Numbered from the stretch's first letter, positions 23,863 through 35,930 are shown. The stretch: 64,000 nt of DNA from Lithospermum erythrorhizon (GCA_019722365.1 JADFUC010002352.1:158500-222499), one strand, 5' to 3'. Program-made: numbers and translations. Notes: generated by a model from the sequence alone, not told the origin.

Positions 23863-24309
23863 ACACCGAATTGAAGGACCATCACAACAATATGTACCTA
23901 AAAGCGAAGTAAGAAATGAAATGAAATAGAATAATAAGATGTTAGGTTTAAATTGACAATCATAAGCCTGATTCGATATGATACAGATTGAACATATGGC
24001 AATGACATAAGTATGATAGTTGAAAATTGGGGCTGCAAGGGCCAGTTTGCTTTTTTTAATCACCCACTAAAATTGAATATTAAAATTAATTCACTAGTTT
24101 GCTTGCTATTTTAAAACAACCATAAAGTTATAATAGATTTTACATTCATTAAAAATAGAAGCAGTGGTCAAAAATATTTTTTCAAAAAGCTTTTTAAAGT
24201 GACCAAATACGTACCCAAGTACCTTTCACCTATTCAAAGCTAAATGGGGCTCATATACCTATTTAAAATATTTTCGTTGGGATCGTGCTGTCATTAAATT
24301 TAGCCTTCT
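23863..24309. other. Host DNA between X and the C0 copia fragment
   Basis: AT-rich, with no recognised LTR or domain. Short frames only. The C-rich stretch CACCCACCCACTTCTCC near 24,335 marks the start of C0-like sequence. Confidence 0.4.
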
Positions 24310-25310
24310 CTGCCACACAAAACAACCCACCCACCCACTTCTCCACCTCCTCCCCCTCCTCTATCCAACACCAACATTGTTAGCCCATCCTCAATTCTAC
24401 CTCCTGTTCCTCCACAAATTTCCAATATCACAAATTTCATTTAAGTTAAACTAGACTATGAGAATTTCCCTACTTGGCAAAGCTTTTTTACTCAATTTCA
24501 TTCTCGGTGTTGTCGATGGCACTATTCCATGTCCACCCTTTGATGATCCTCAATACCAATTATGGCAATTTTGCAACAGAGTTGATCTTTCTTGGATCAA
24601 TGCTACCCTCTCTCTCCCGGTCCTAGAAACTCTCCTTAACTATGACTACAACACTGCAACTTCTGCTTGGACAACACTTCAAGAATTGTTCCTTGATTAG
24701 GCAGCCTCCACTCAACTTCATCTCCACAAAAAGTTCCAGAGTTTCACCTTTCTCATTCGCTCTATTCTTTTACAAATAGATCTGACCGGAAATGCCTTTC
24801 ATTCACACAAGTTCAGCAGGTATGATACACATACAAATGACCATCTTTGAACAAGGAATGAATCGCCTTTTCAATTTTAATAATCTTGGTACTATGAAAA
24901 TTTCTGACTTTCTCCAGCAAATTCATTCCACTTTCTGCTCCTTGCGTTTAATTGGTGATGACCTCAAAGACCAAGACCTGGTTGCTCAAACACTTATGGC
25001 TCTACCTGCTCCATATGCTCCTTTCGTTACGCCCTCTACTCCTTAATGAATATGATCGTGTCACGACCATGTTAGCCAATGAATCTCCTCAAACCATGGC
25101 ACTTTATTCCTCTCAACAATCTGCTCCTCATCCACTGCTCCTCATCCACGCTTTACCACAAGCAGACCAAACACCACTTCCTCCTTTCATAAAACCAAGC
25201 CTCGATCAGCTGGTATTCTGGGTGCAATGCATGGGGCTAAAAAGGATATGGTCTCTTGTCAAATTAACGCCTCGATCAGTCTCTCACGTCTCCTCAACTT
25301 CACTAATCCT
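24310..25310 (+). pseudogene. gag: C0: Ty1/copia gag fragment
   Basis: Clear copia Gag blocks are visible: VDGTIPCPP (about 24,515), QLWQFCNRVDLSWINATLS (about 24,565-24,620), TSAWTTLQELF (about 24,660-24,690), then MKISDFLQQIHSTFCSL, IGDDLKDQDLVAQTL and LPAPYAPFVT (about 24,893-25,035), followed by LLNEYDRVTTML. These match the UBN2-type gag domain in order. Only a few stops and frameshifts separate them, so C0 is better preserved than the gypsy elements around it. No 5' LTR or primer site was recognised upstream. Confidence 0.85.
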
Positions 25311-25318
25311 TCACAGCC

Positions 25319-25690
25319 TTGCAACTTGATGATGCTTCATCCTTAGTCTGGTACTCCGATAGTGGGGCGTCTACCCACATGACGGGTACTGCCTCTTTAC
25401 TTGAATCTTTAACTCCCTATAATGGGACAGACTCTGTCATGGTGGGAAATGGCCAGCTTTTACCCATCTCCCATACAGGTTGTTTATCATTTCCAAAAGA
25501 TCACCCACGGATTTTATTGTGAAGGATCAGATGACCCAGAATCTCATTCTCAAGTCCAGTAAACTAGGGTCGCTTTATCCAATCAGTCTCTATGCAACAA
25601 CTTCATCTATTGCTGCTTCCGCCTCCCTTTAGCATGCTCGCTTTGGCCATCCGTCCTCTAAATGTTTTAGCGAGATTGCTTCAACATGCT
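25319..25690 (+). pseudogene. pro: C0: copia protease and pre-integrase region
   Basis: The frame at 25,319-25,522 contains WYSDSGASTHMTG, the copia protease active site (D-S-G-A), followed by MVGNGQLLPISHTG, the usual downstream segment. After a frameshift, TQNLILKSSKLGSLYPI and then HARFGHPSSK (about 25,530-25,660) form the gag-pre-integrase His block (H-x-R-x-G-H-P-S). The catalytic Asp is intact but the polyprotein is not. Confidence 0.88.
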
Positions 25691-25724
25691 ATTATCGTTT
25701 GTACTCTCTAAGTTAGCAACAGTA

Positions 25725-25941
25725 TTTCTTTAATGTCAAGGAAAGCAATCGAAATTGCCTTTCTATTCATCAATGACTATTGTTAATTCTTCTTTTGATA
25801 TTGTTCATTCTGGACTTCTGACTACACCTCATCTCTACATTTTGAAATTCCTTTTGCACTGCTTTATAAAAAGCTGCCTGACTACTCTCTAATTCACACA
25901 TTTGGTTGCTTATGTTATCCTAATATCATCAAATGTAACTC
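25725..25941 (+). pseudogene. pol (IN): C0: copia integrase remnants, cut by C2
   Basis: LPFYSSMTIVNSSFDIVHSG (about 25,758-25,815) corresponds to the zinc-finger/core junction (KLPF..S......FDLVHSD). A large deletion follows, then IPFALLYKKLPDY and HTFGCLCYPN (about 25,848-25,925), matching PFE.LF.K.PDYS.LR.FGCLCYPN at the end of the core. The sequence stops where the inverted copia C2 begins, so C2 probably inserted here. Confidence 0.78.
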
Positions 25942-26891
25942 ATAGGATTATAGGTTTAAACTAACCATCAACCCAAGAATCAACGTTAACGATAGGAAGT
26001 AAATTGCCAAATAAACAACACACAAATATATACAAGCTTCCTCAACGCGAAAGCGACGCCTGGTTGTCAGCCGCAAAATCCACTAAAACCAAACCTAAGA
26101 TTGTTACAATTACCTATTAAGCCTAACACTTAATCGGAAGAATACTTTTATAACTTAATATTCTCATTAGGGTTTCGGGTTGAACTCCTGATGTAAAAAA
26201 CCGATTTCTGCCGCCTGCTTTATTAATTTGTAATAGATTACCAAGTATTAATTCCAGATTAATATCAGTTCTCATGATTAATACCTGGCTCAGCTTGATT
26301 AATTTTAAGTTATTAACAGGTAATCCCGCCCAAATCTTAAAAATGCTCCGCCCATAAATAAAAAATCCATCACAAAAACTAATTAAAAATCTACCAATAA
26401 AGTCACAAAACCGTATATCCGAAAATCCGAACCGTCCGACAGAGATTCTGGATAACCTGACCGGATTTTTTTCCCTTTTCAAAATATCCGAACGGGGTTT
26501 GGATTTTTTACCCCCCTTAAAAATCCTAGAACTTATTCTGACGACTAATTCTCAATAACAAACCCTGCCAACATTATTGATGACGATTCAATAATATTCT
26601 CTCTAGAAGTTGTTTTGTATGTTAATTTTGTGATACAAAATATATAGAAAACGCCTCTATATATATAAGAAAACTTCTAACCTAACTTGACTCAAAATAG
26701 GTAACTTTAAAACCGCCTCAAATTCTCAGATTCTTCGGCTTATCATTCAAGGACCCCATCACGACTCATACTCACGACGGAGTTCACACAAAGAACCACT
26801 CCGTAGTAAAGCCAACAACTTCATCGTGAATCTACACCACTACTTGTGTCACTTATTGGGTAATGGCTAAATTTCTCTTCAACCTTCAACA
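25942..26891 (-). repeat. C2 3' LTR with an extra ~375-bp segment
   Basis: Read on the minus strand, it starts TGTTGAAGG (26,891) and ends near the complement of GATTATAGG (25,945). It aligns with 51,261 to about 51,700. Shared landmarks are CTCTCTAGAAGTTG and the TATA box in GCCTCTATATATATAAGA (26,654 here, 51,582 in the 5' copy). A segment at about 26,155-26,525 has no counterpart in the 5' LTR and is flanked by similar CTTA(AT)ATTCT sequence, suggesting a small insertion. Confidence 0.8.
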
Positions 26892-26903
26892 ATCTCCCAC
26901 TGA
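26892..26903 (-). other. C2 polypurine tract
   Basis: On the minus strand, CAGTGGGAGAT lies directly before TGTTGAAGG. This is the usual copia plus-strand primer followed by the LTR start. The same arrangement is seen at 62,966 (C3). Confidence 0.85.
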
Positions 26904-27049
26904 AGACATTGCCTCAAACACCATTCTCAAGAGCCCTTTCCGCCGATTATTCGCTTTCCGAGAAGGTTAACTGCTTAGCCAACTTCTCCTTATTCAACAC
27001 ATTCTGGAAGAACATATCAAATTTCGAATTTTGATTCCTTTGAAATCTT

Positions 27050-27570
27050 CTCAAGCTCTAACTCCATTCTCCAATACGCACTGAGGAAATGTACCGGCCC
27101 TATATGCTTGGTTCGAGTACGAAATGATAAAATAGCACTTTGACTGACACAAAGATAATACATTACCACGCCACATTCTCAAAAGTTTGCAACCTCATAT
27201 CATCTCCTTTCACAGCCTTCACCATAGCAACATACTCAATAACTCGACAATGCTACTTCATAGTTGTAATTTAGATCCCAGCTAATAGTAGTAACTCCCA
27301 AACGTGAACACATATCCACTAAAGAGATTTTCTTACTATCAACATCACCATCATTGTCGCGATCTTACATATCCTATCAACCCCATATCGATTAAACACA
27401 AAGCCTTTTCAAAGACTACCATTCAAGTATCTTAAAAAATTCACTTTACAATTCCCAATGCCTACGTGGTTGCCCATATATCTACTAACAAGTCTCAATT
27501 ATGCACATGCCTTAATTCATCGCATACATAGCACTACCTAATGTTTTGCCTTATCCATATGCCAACCATC
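27050..27570 (-). pseudogene. pol (RH): C2 RNase H, broken
   Basis: On the minus strand, VGSAMYAM-like residues (about 27,545) are followed by a block readable as D-N-D-G-D-V-D-S-R-K-S-L-S-G-Y-V-F-T-F (about 27,295-27,360). This matches the copia signature D.AGD.D.R.STSGY.F. EYVAMVKAVK (about 27,210-27,235) corresponds to EAEY.A..EA.KE. A final stretch near 26,960 (KLAKQL) resembles the end of copia Pol. It is antisense to several unrelated plus-strand frames, which are shadows. Confidence 0.85.
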
Positions 27571-27579
27571 CCTCGCCTC

Positions 27580-28420
27580 GTGTGATTGTTCTAGTTAGAT
27601 CGAAACGTAGCAGCCATTCAGTACTTACCGGTTTTGCATCCAATGTCAACCTGGCTTTGATCACCTTCCTTCACATTCTTCCTGTGTCAATCTCTGTGAG
27701 AGTCCCGATCTCCGATTATTCTCATCCTCGTATCTGTTTGCATCACCTAGTATTTTCAATGCAAATTTAATGATAACTCTTTCTTCAACATATTTATCTT
27801 ATTAAACTACCGCTAAATATATCATCCATGTTAAGAGAATAACATAGTCTTTTTCAGACCTCCTCATGTGTAACAAAGAAGATCGGTCTCATCTCACAAA
27901 CTTCAGCCTTCTTCATAAAATTATCAAAGGTTATGTTCCATTGCTCGAGCTTGCTCTGCCATACAAGCTCCTCCCAAGTTTCCAGACCCAGCCATTCTTT
28001 TCCCTTTGCCCTCAAAACCTCGAGGTTTCTTCATGGATATTTCTTCATCCAGCCTAAATGCAATTTTTACATCCATTCATTGAAGTGTGACACTCCCAAG
28101 AATGGGCTTATGATTGTCACTAGTTTCACTAATAATAGAATATCCACCTTCTTTGTTGAAATCCTTGACAACCAATCGAGCCTTGTACCGCTTTTACTAC
28201 CATCCCGTTTTTCCTTGATCTCGATAGACCCATTTGTTTTACAATTGTTCTTTTCTCAAATATTCAAGCAACCAATTCTATGTCATATATTCATTATCAA
28301 TGACCTATCTCCTTTCATTGCTAACTCCCCACTTAACCGCATCATCATTGCACTAACAAAGCTCGGGCCATTAATTAACAATGTTAAGTTAAAGTTTGTT
28401 TAGTACCACAGTTGGTCTCG
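27580..28420 (-). pseudogene. pol (RT): C2 reverse transcriptase, broken
   Basis: On the minus strand: K-E-K-R-D-G-S-K near 28,220 (family: .K.DG.....KARLV.KGF.Q); EISMKKPRGFEGKGK (about 28,005-28,050), matching EEIYM.QPEGF; a frameshifted K.SLYGLKQA.R.W equivalent (about 27,950); NFMKKAEV; then DYVILL with NMDD (about 27,830-27,850), the YVDD catalytic box with both Asp kept. LKILGDA and a DAKPVST-like end (about 27,620) follow. Numerous frameshifts. Confidence 0.87.
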
Positions 28421-28639
28421 CTTTGCTATTTCTCGATCTTCTCCTGACTGGGGTGTTTCTATTCCTTGTATAAGACGTATGTTTTCCTCATCCTCAACTA
28501 CCTCTTCTTTATCAGTGCCAGCCTCCTCCGGAGGTGGCATGTCAGCAAAAGGATCTTCTTAAAGCTACTTCTCCGAGTAAGTACCACCGCCATGCCTCAT
28601 TCGAAGAAACCGAAGTCTGCTTTTTCTCTCTGAGTTGCG

Positions 28640-29090
28640 CGACTTTTTCTCCTACTTCTTTCTCCTCCAACACTCATTTCCATTCAGATAACACCTCTTC
28701 ATTAAAAGATCACATCCTTACTACGCATGATCTTCGATTCTTCCAAATCAGAATATCCCATCTCAAAGACGCTTACAACCGATAAAATAACAAATACTAG
28801 ATTTTGCGCCAAGCTTACTTCTAGCATTTGCATCTCCTGGCGCTAGAACATAAGCTAAAAAATCAAATACTCTCAGAGCATAAGCTTACCTTCTTCAACT
28901 CCAAACTCTTCTGAATTTTAAACTCTGTAGGACCGAGGTCCTCTATTAATCAAGAAAGTCAGAGTATCGATCAGATCACCAACTGAGGTACCCGTATCAC
29001 CTCATACCGAGCACGTTTCATTTAACATTCTGCTCATCCTCTTAGCTATCTGCCTGGCTGGGTGTCTCTGTGATCGATCCATTCTCAACA
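28640..29090 (-). pseudogene. pol (IN): C2 integrase, C-terminal part
   Basis: Begins (right end) at ENGSITET-like sequence, the counterpart of QQNG.AER.NRT. It continues leftwards to VFDFLAYVLAPGD and RSKLGAKSSICYFIGC (about 28,795-28,870), matching RVFGC.AYVHVP...R.KLD.K...C.F.GY. EESKIMRS (about 28,735) parallels the post-core region. It is separated from the upstream part by the solo LTR at 29,091-31,275. Confidence 0.85.
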
Positions 29091-31275
29091 TGCTTAACGA
29101 CCCGCCTGTGTCGTGACGCCCGAGGTTAGAATAGTCCCAAAAATCCTAGTCACCTTTCAATCTATGGATAGACTCGATTTTTGAAAGAACTCCGTCTCTT
29201 AAACAACTCAATAAAACAAGAACAACGATAAGAATAATTTTAAGAAAAATCAATGTGTGGTATTCCTAACCACATGTAACAACAACCAAGAAAATACGAC
29301 TCCTATATCAATACAACAACCTGTGAATAACAAGTATCTCAAAAATAACAACTATGTATTTAACCACAATCCAAACAAAGTAAAGAGATCGAAAGACTAA
29401 TCGGCCGTCAGTCAGTCACTCTAAGCTCTACAAAGACAAACACCAAAGAAGCTCAAGACGGAACAACACCACTCGCCGAACTTAACAATGAAATTGCCGC
29501 CATAGCTTATCAGATGTAAGTCAGCGGTTAGCTGGTCATATCTCAAGAATGAAATTAACTCCAACCACGCAATAAGCGTACCAAAGTAAATTATATTGCA
29601 TACGGTAGAGTGCCGATACATAATATTATTCAACTTAAGATCTTAATAATTCATTAGCAATTTCATTATCTTTTTCGTATATTCATAAATTCGTTACTAG
29701 CAGAATATTCCAAGATGGTGGCAATCAACAATAACATACGTATAATTCAAGAAAGACTGTAACAACACGCAACAACCAGTCGACCTTACTCTATCAACTG
29801 ACAACGACGACATCACAACTCAACAACTAACCAACTCAGCAATACAATCAACTCAACAATAGTATCAACTCAACAACTCAACACAGTACCAACTCAACAC
29901 TTCTATCAACTCAACAACTCACAACTCAACAACCATATACTACCTAAATAAGTCCGGATTTCTACAACTAATCGCTACATAATCAACCTCAACCTCGCAG
30001 GGAGAAACGAGTGCCCGCCGACATAAGCTATCACCTAATCAGAATGAGGTACGAAGCAAATCACCTTAATCAGAATTCAAGTACGAAGAAATTTACCTGA
30101 CAATACAACTCAACAAACAACATCAACTCATATACAACTCTTCCTACGACTCAACATCACCTACGACTAACCCACAACACATACTCAACATGCTAATTCA
30201 ACACAAAATCACATATATACACACATATCTCAGAATCAAATAGTTAATCAACATCCGCGAGATAGATACTCACCTCACAAATTATATAAAAACTGCCACA
30301 TCACAACAACGACCTTTCTCCTTACCTATATCAACGCAAAATAAACATTCAAAATTATAATTACTACTTATAATACAACTAGTAATATAACATTCTACCT
30401 ATATATTTAATCTCATATCCATACTCCCAAAATAACCCAACGGTAAAACCCATTATAATCTTATTCCAACTTAAGTTCGCAACTTTCCATTTTAATGATC
30501 GAGTTCCTTAATTACTAGTTTCAGCGTCTTAACGCTTCCGATATTAACAACTAATCACTACATTTCTAACCATCTTTTATCCGAAATCCACCAACTACTC
30601 AACTTACAAAACCCATATTATCCGATCATTCTCTAATCGCCTAAAAAATCATAACTTACACCTCAAAACAACCCTAATAAAGTTCAAGAAGACACTTCTA
30701 TCATATTAAAACCATTTAGAAAAGTCAAAAAAAGTCAACAAAAAGCTCACTAGGAATTTCAAATATTTCAACCCCATAATCGACTATTAGCACCGGCCAT
30801 ACGATAATCTAAGTTCGATGGCGATTCTATAACATTATAAATATCAAAGCCTGTAAAGTCAACTCAATTACTCCAAAAGTCAACATCATCAAACTCAAGA
30901 AATATTCAAACATTCCGAACTTTCTACCTTAAAACGAGAGGATGAATTTGGGAAACCTCCAGAAATTTTAGACCAAAGCTCTATAAAGAATGTTGAAGAA
31001 AATGGAAGAAATGTTTTTCAAGGAAAACGGGGAGGATTTCGCCCCAACCAAGAAGAAGTTAAGGAGAAATATTGATAAAGATGACAAGGCATATGGATAA
31101 CTATAAAAGAGTCACATGGGAGTCCGTGCAAAATATCTCAAGAATCGTGCAAGTTCTCGCTCAGCTTTCTAAGCTTAGTTTCTCGTCTCTCGATTTAACA
31201 CACAACTCTATCATAAATTTAACTTCTAACCCCAAAATAATATTACAATACCATACGAAATTTTGGTTACGCTAA
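29091..31275 (-). mobile_element. Inverted solo LTR (Y family) inside the C2 integrase
   Basis: About 2.18 kb. On the plus strand it starts TG(CT)TAACGACC and ends AACCCCAAAATAATATTACAATACC..GGTTA, the reverse complement of the Y-family ends. It has the AACTCAACA-rich array (about 29,790-29,960), which is the complement of the GAGTTG array of Y, and GAGTTG-like and TTGAC boxes in antisense (about 30,725-30,745). It interrupts C2 just after the LRSDNGG motif. Flanking CAACA/AACAA may be a decayed 5-bp duplication. Confidence 0.85.
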
Positions 31276-31279
31276 ACAA

Positions 31280-31798
31280 GATTGTTTGAAATCACTATCG
31301 CATATTTACCCCCATTATCAGATCTCAAATAGTTCACTTTCTGTTCTCAAGTCCTGCTCTCAACCATACTTTCCAGCCTTAAAGACTCACAAAGTCGATT
31401 TATGTTTCATGAAATAAACCCAAACCTTTCTAGTTGCATCATCAATAAAGGTTACATATAATGAACTCCTCCCACAAGTCCCCATACATCTCTCGCAGAA
31501 TCACAGCCTTTGTGATTTGAAGTTAACCCCGCTTTTAACAAAACCGACCTTCTTTTTGCTTTCCCAAAGACACAACTCTATAGAGCATGAATACCATCAA
31601 ATCGCATTCTCAATTCAGTATTAAATTGTTGAGACTAGCACCTCATCCCTTTCTCACATATGCGACCCGACGATCAGGCCACAAATTGCCTTCTCGAACC
31701 TCCAACAACAAATTACATTTCTCGAGAACTCCTCCAAAGTAAGTGAACAAAGCAATTCATCTTTCTCGACCGAGCTACAGCCATTGCTCCATGCTACT
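31280..31798 (-). pseudogene. pol (IN): C2 integrase, zinc-finger and core part
   Basis: On the minus strand, in order: a KAKRRS-like segment near 31,560 (C...GK..R..F), DVWG (about 31,480), FIDDATRKVWVYFMKHKS (about 31,400-31,455), a near-perfect copia integrase block with the first catalytic Asp, and then LRSDNGG (about 31,310), carrying the second. The right end is cut by the LTR of C1. This is one of the best-preserved protein signatures in the window. Confidence 0.92.
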
Positions 31799-33569
31799 TG
31801 TTGGAAATCAATGAGAATTGATTCCCTTTTATTACGCCTGTCATGACAATCGCGGTATCAATTCATTTACCGATTTAAGTTAAACGAGATTACTTTAACT
31901 TAGTATTCACCTTATCAAATTTTATACATTGGGGCCGCTGCTCATGATAATTTAAGGGATTATGAGCGATTGCTAGATCATACTCATTAATTGTTATAAA
32001 TAAATAGTAATTGGTCACTGTTGCTGCTATTAAAACTTACTACACTCTGAGCCTCATGTCACACACATACAACGATATTCGGCAATAATTCGCTTAAATG
32101 AAATAAATCTAGACTAGAGTATTTATCTCCTCAATATTTATATATTTGTCAAATATATATTTATAAACACTCACCGTTTAAACTGTTAACTAAGAATAAA
32201 ATATCTATAAGTTATTTATTGATCAAGTTAGTATTTTAATTGACTTGTTAAGTTAATTAAAAATAACAACTCACTAGTGACTCACATTTAATTATAAGCC
32301 TCATAACGACCTAATTAAGTTAACGAGTTAAACTGATTTCTTAACGAGTGGAATTTGGGACTTGGTATTTAAAGAAAGGGTTCAGGTTTTTTATCATAAT
32401 CATAAAAACCTTAACCCCTCTCTTCTTAGAAAGTCGCTTCCTCTCCTCTATAGTATCGGGAAGAGTTTTCTCTTCCATGGCTCATCTTCAAACCTCTAAG
32501 CAGCTCAAGTATCTGTCTGCTTCTCAGCGTAAAATCTGTGAGGACATCATGCCACCGTGCCTTCGGTATGACTGCCGCAGATCGAGATCAACTATTCGTT
32601 TCTTCCGTCAGAATGTAAGTAAATTTTGCATTTGCTACATTTTAGATTGTGTTTATCAATAATATGTACATCAATTTGAGGATCCGACGTTGCTTATCAT
32701 TAATAAATTCATAAATAGATTCAAAAAGTGCCTCGGAGCCAACTCAAGCTCGATGTATTTTATCTTAGTTTTGATTTCAAGTGTATTTATTATAGTTAGT
32801 TAATTTGATTATTTCATGATCGACATATTCAATTGATGAATATATATGAAAAAATCAATCCATTTTATATGTATTTTACACGGCCGAATCATCATTTCAA
32901 TGTATTGATTTTGATTACTGGATGCTTTATTTAATTGTTTCAGTGAATCAAAGGATTCAAAAATCGATTAATTTGGCATTTTTAATTTGAGTAGAATCTA
33001 CTTTTGATTTTACAGAGGTTAAAACACAAAATTACTTAAATTAAATCATCGCGTTTCGTTGTGACCCTCGAGTTCATCCAGATTTTTCCAGAAGTTTTTG
33101 AATTTTTTGAAGTACTAAAAAATTCATTGAATTTCGGATCATGGTTTAACTAAAAAACTAGAAGTGTTTTGATGAAATTCCAATTGACATGTTCAAGTCG
33201 AATTCCATAATTTGTTGAATTTTTTAGAGCCTCCAAATCATTTTTACAAAAGTCGCATTAATCTCGAAAATCGAATGAATTATTAAAATCGCCGGACTTA
33301 CTTCGACATCGCATTGCGGCACATCCGTGCCGGATTTGCAATGCCACCCGGATCGTAGCTCACCGACCGTATTACGCACCGGGCGCGGAAAGCACTGGTG
33401 CCTGAGTCAGCTATTTTGGCCGCTTAGTTCGCTGCCTCTGTTAGAAAACCCTAAATATATTTTTTATGTAATTATTTTTTGGTTTTAAAATTATTGATAA
33501 TTATTAATTTCGGTTTTAAATGTTAAATCATAAATTTCGTCATTAAGATGATTGAATATAAATCTCAAT
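31799..33569 (+). repeat. C1 5' LTR (first part) and possibly leader
   Basis: Aligns with 49,520-50,215 to about 32,750, with a promoter-like GGTATTTAAAGAAAGG (32,367) matching GTATTTAAATAGAAAGG (49,998). The remainder to 33,569 has no counterpart in the shortened 3' copy. It could be LTR or 5' leader. It resumes at 45,620 after W. A donor-like AATGTAAGTAAA occurs at 32,614. Confidence 0.65.
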
Positions 33570-35104
33570 CAGAATAACCTCGCTCGCATTAATATGATCG
33601 CAGCGGGAGCAAGGTACTAGCTGTTCTACGAGTATTTCTTAATGAAATAAAAAAAATTAAGTCGAATACCGAAATACTACGATCGGTCAACAGTAGTACA
33701 TTTCCGGTATTTAAAATTTAAAGTTAAAATCTACGGAAACGATATTATTTGGGTCAGAATATGAATTTGAGCCGCAGTAAACGCATCGTTTCAAGTCAAG
33801 TTGCTTCCAGATAGTTAAAACGGCAGGTATCGATCACCAATCACTGGTTGTCACCTGCTCTGACTATCGGGCCAACCCATTTAGTCCATAAAACCAACGT
33901 GCCCAAACCACCAAGCCTAGCCTCTCCATTTTCTTTTCCCCGCCGCTGGTAGATGAGCCGGTAGTCTCTATTTTTTTTTCGATTCTTCTTCTTCGATTTT
34001 CTCCTCCATCTCTCAAGCTTTGGACCTCAAATTTTTTGGAGAGCTTCCCCTACTGTCTCCTCGCTGCTTCATGTAAAAAAGCGTTCGATCTTGTTGAATA
34101 TTTGCATGTTGACTTTTGATGACTTTTGTAATTTGATTTTTATTTCCTCCAATCATTCTCGGTTCTAAATTAGTTATTCTTGAGTTGAAATTACGGTGTT
34201 TGATGTGGAATTTCAGACGCTTTAGGGCTTCGACTTTTGAATTTTGGTTGACTTCGTTTTTATGAGATATTATCAATATAATTATTGTTGAAGCTTAGAT
34301 TATAATATAAGAGTTGATGATAATCGATTGTGGTAGAAAGGTTGCATAGCTGAGTTGACTTTGAGTTGACTTTTTCTTAAAATGTCGCTGAGAGTATAAA
34401 CATGTTATCGACCTTTATCATGATTGTTTCGAGGTGAAATTATGAATTATAAGTCATTGAAAGAAATATATGTCAAATTAGTTTTATTGTGATTTTGGAG
34501 ATTAAACCAAGCTTCGATTCGAGGCTCGCGAAACGGGTTTGATTGGGCTTGAAACATGATATATCGGGTTAATTGAAATTCGGTTAAAAATATTAGTATT
34601 TCAAGCTATGTCGACCGATGGATTCTACGATAGTTGAAATTGGCTATTTTAATAGTCTCAAACATGCAAGAGTAAATCTATACTTGAAGTTAATTTTAAC
34701 TAAAATGGGTCTAAAAGCTCTAAATTTAATTAAGATATGGTTAAAATCACATGAAAGTAGTAATCGTTATTTCGGTGTTTCGATTAGATTTTAACGCAAG
34801 GGGCACTGATCTGATTAGACGACGCTTTCCTTATTGCAAACCAAGCGAAGTACTTATCTCACGGGTGCTACTTTACGTGACGTATTTTAAATCGCGTGAA
34901 CATGTCATCAAAGGGTATGATTATGAACGGTATACGATACCGTGGTACATTTTCATGCCAGAATGGTATACGTGTAATTGCTGGATGATTATGTGTGATT
35001 CATTTGCGTGAGCCATGTTATGATTATGCGATCAGATTGCGGGCGCCAAGTTACCGCTGAGGTAAGTACTAGCCTCTAAACTCCCAACTTATGTTCTTGT
35101 GTTC

Positions 35105-35280
35105 CTCGTGGCCTCGTCGGCATTTCGATTCTCGCGGCCTTGCCGGCTTTGTTGTATTTTTGTAGCCTCGTCATAATCGCTTTATTTCTCGTGGGCCTTG
35201 TCGGCATCAAGTATTTCTCTCTGGCTCATTTCAGCACTTTTTGGGTACTTCGTGGCCTCTGTCACGTCATCGCGATCGTG
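35105..35280 (+). repeat. GGCCTTGTCGGC-type tandem array
   Basis: Five to six imperfect units of roughly 27-30 bp with the core GTGGCCT(C/T)GTCGGCATTT followed by a T-rich half (TATTTCTC). Counterparts lie at about 43,505-43,640 in the W 3' LTR and, in antisense, around 11,265-11,335 and 41,290-41,370 in the inverted solo LTRs. It lies just upstream of the hairpin array in every copy. Confidence 0.75.
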
Positions 35281-35469
35281 ACGCTTATCACAGATATTTA
35301 AATGCAGGTTGGATATCGCTTCGGGGAGCAGAAGCTGGTTATCGAGAGGCGCTGTTCGAAAGGCGTGACTCGGTGCGACTCGAAAGTATTGTGGACGCCA
35401 ATCTCTATAGTCGGTGATGATTAGTGGGGTCAGTGGCTCTCCCTTCCTCCTTCCGTGATACGACGCCAT

Positions 35470-35930
35470 TGGCCTTATACTTTGTGTATAAGCGCTGGCT
35501 CGCCTTTATACTTAGTCTGTGCTCATACTTAGTGTATAATGCATGCAGTTTGTCTTATACTTAATGTATAAGTACGGCTCTGCCTTCACCTTAGTGTATA
35601 AGCTACCTTTACACTCCTAGTGTATATGCCACAAGTATACTTAGTGTATGGCTGTCATTTTTATACTTGGTGTATAAGCGCTGCTGCCTTTATACTTAGC
35701 GTATAAGGCGGTGTGCCTTATACTTGCAGCACGTGGGGTTGCCTTATACTTAGTATAAGGCCTATACTTAGTGTATAAGTCATGTGTGCTTTATACTGCG
35801 GTATAAGACGCTGCCTTATACTTGGTGTATAAGCGCGTGCCTTATACTTAGTGCATAAGCGCCGCTTGGCCTTATACTTTGTTGCTGCTGTCATTTCTTA
35901 TACTGCATAAGTGCGGTGTGATTAATGTAC
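35470..35930 (+). repeat. Hairpin minisatellite array, about 17 units (largest)
   Basis: Units of about 26-28 bp centred on CTTATACTTAGTGTATAAG, separated by short GC-rich spacers (GCGC, GCGGTGTG). TTATAC and GTATAA are perfect complements around a 5-base TTAGT loop, so each unit can fold back on itself. Variants include CTTTGTG, CTTGGTG and shortened units. The same element's 3' LTR has only about 8-9 units (43,838-44,050). Confidence 0.92.

Noticed and set aside
24458..25941. C0 as a functional host gene because of its long readable stretches
   Set aside because: Motifs are those of copia Gag, protease and integrase, with stops, frameshifts and an internal deletion.
27933..28403. 156-codon plus-strand open frame, the longest in the window
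   Set aside because: It is the antisense of the C2 reverse transcriptase, whose minus-strand motifs are clear; no domain in the plus frame.
35470..35930. Regularly spaced repeats resembling a CRISPR array
   Set aside because: Units are nearly contiguous with short similar spacers, lie inside a plant LTR, and no cas genes are present.
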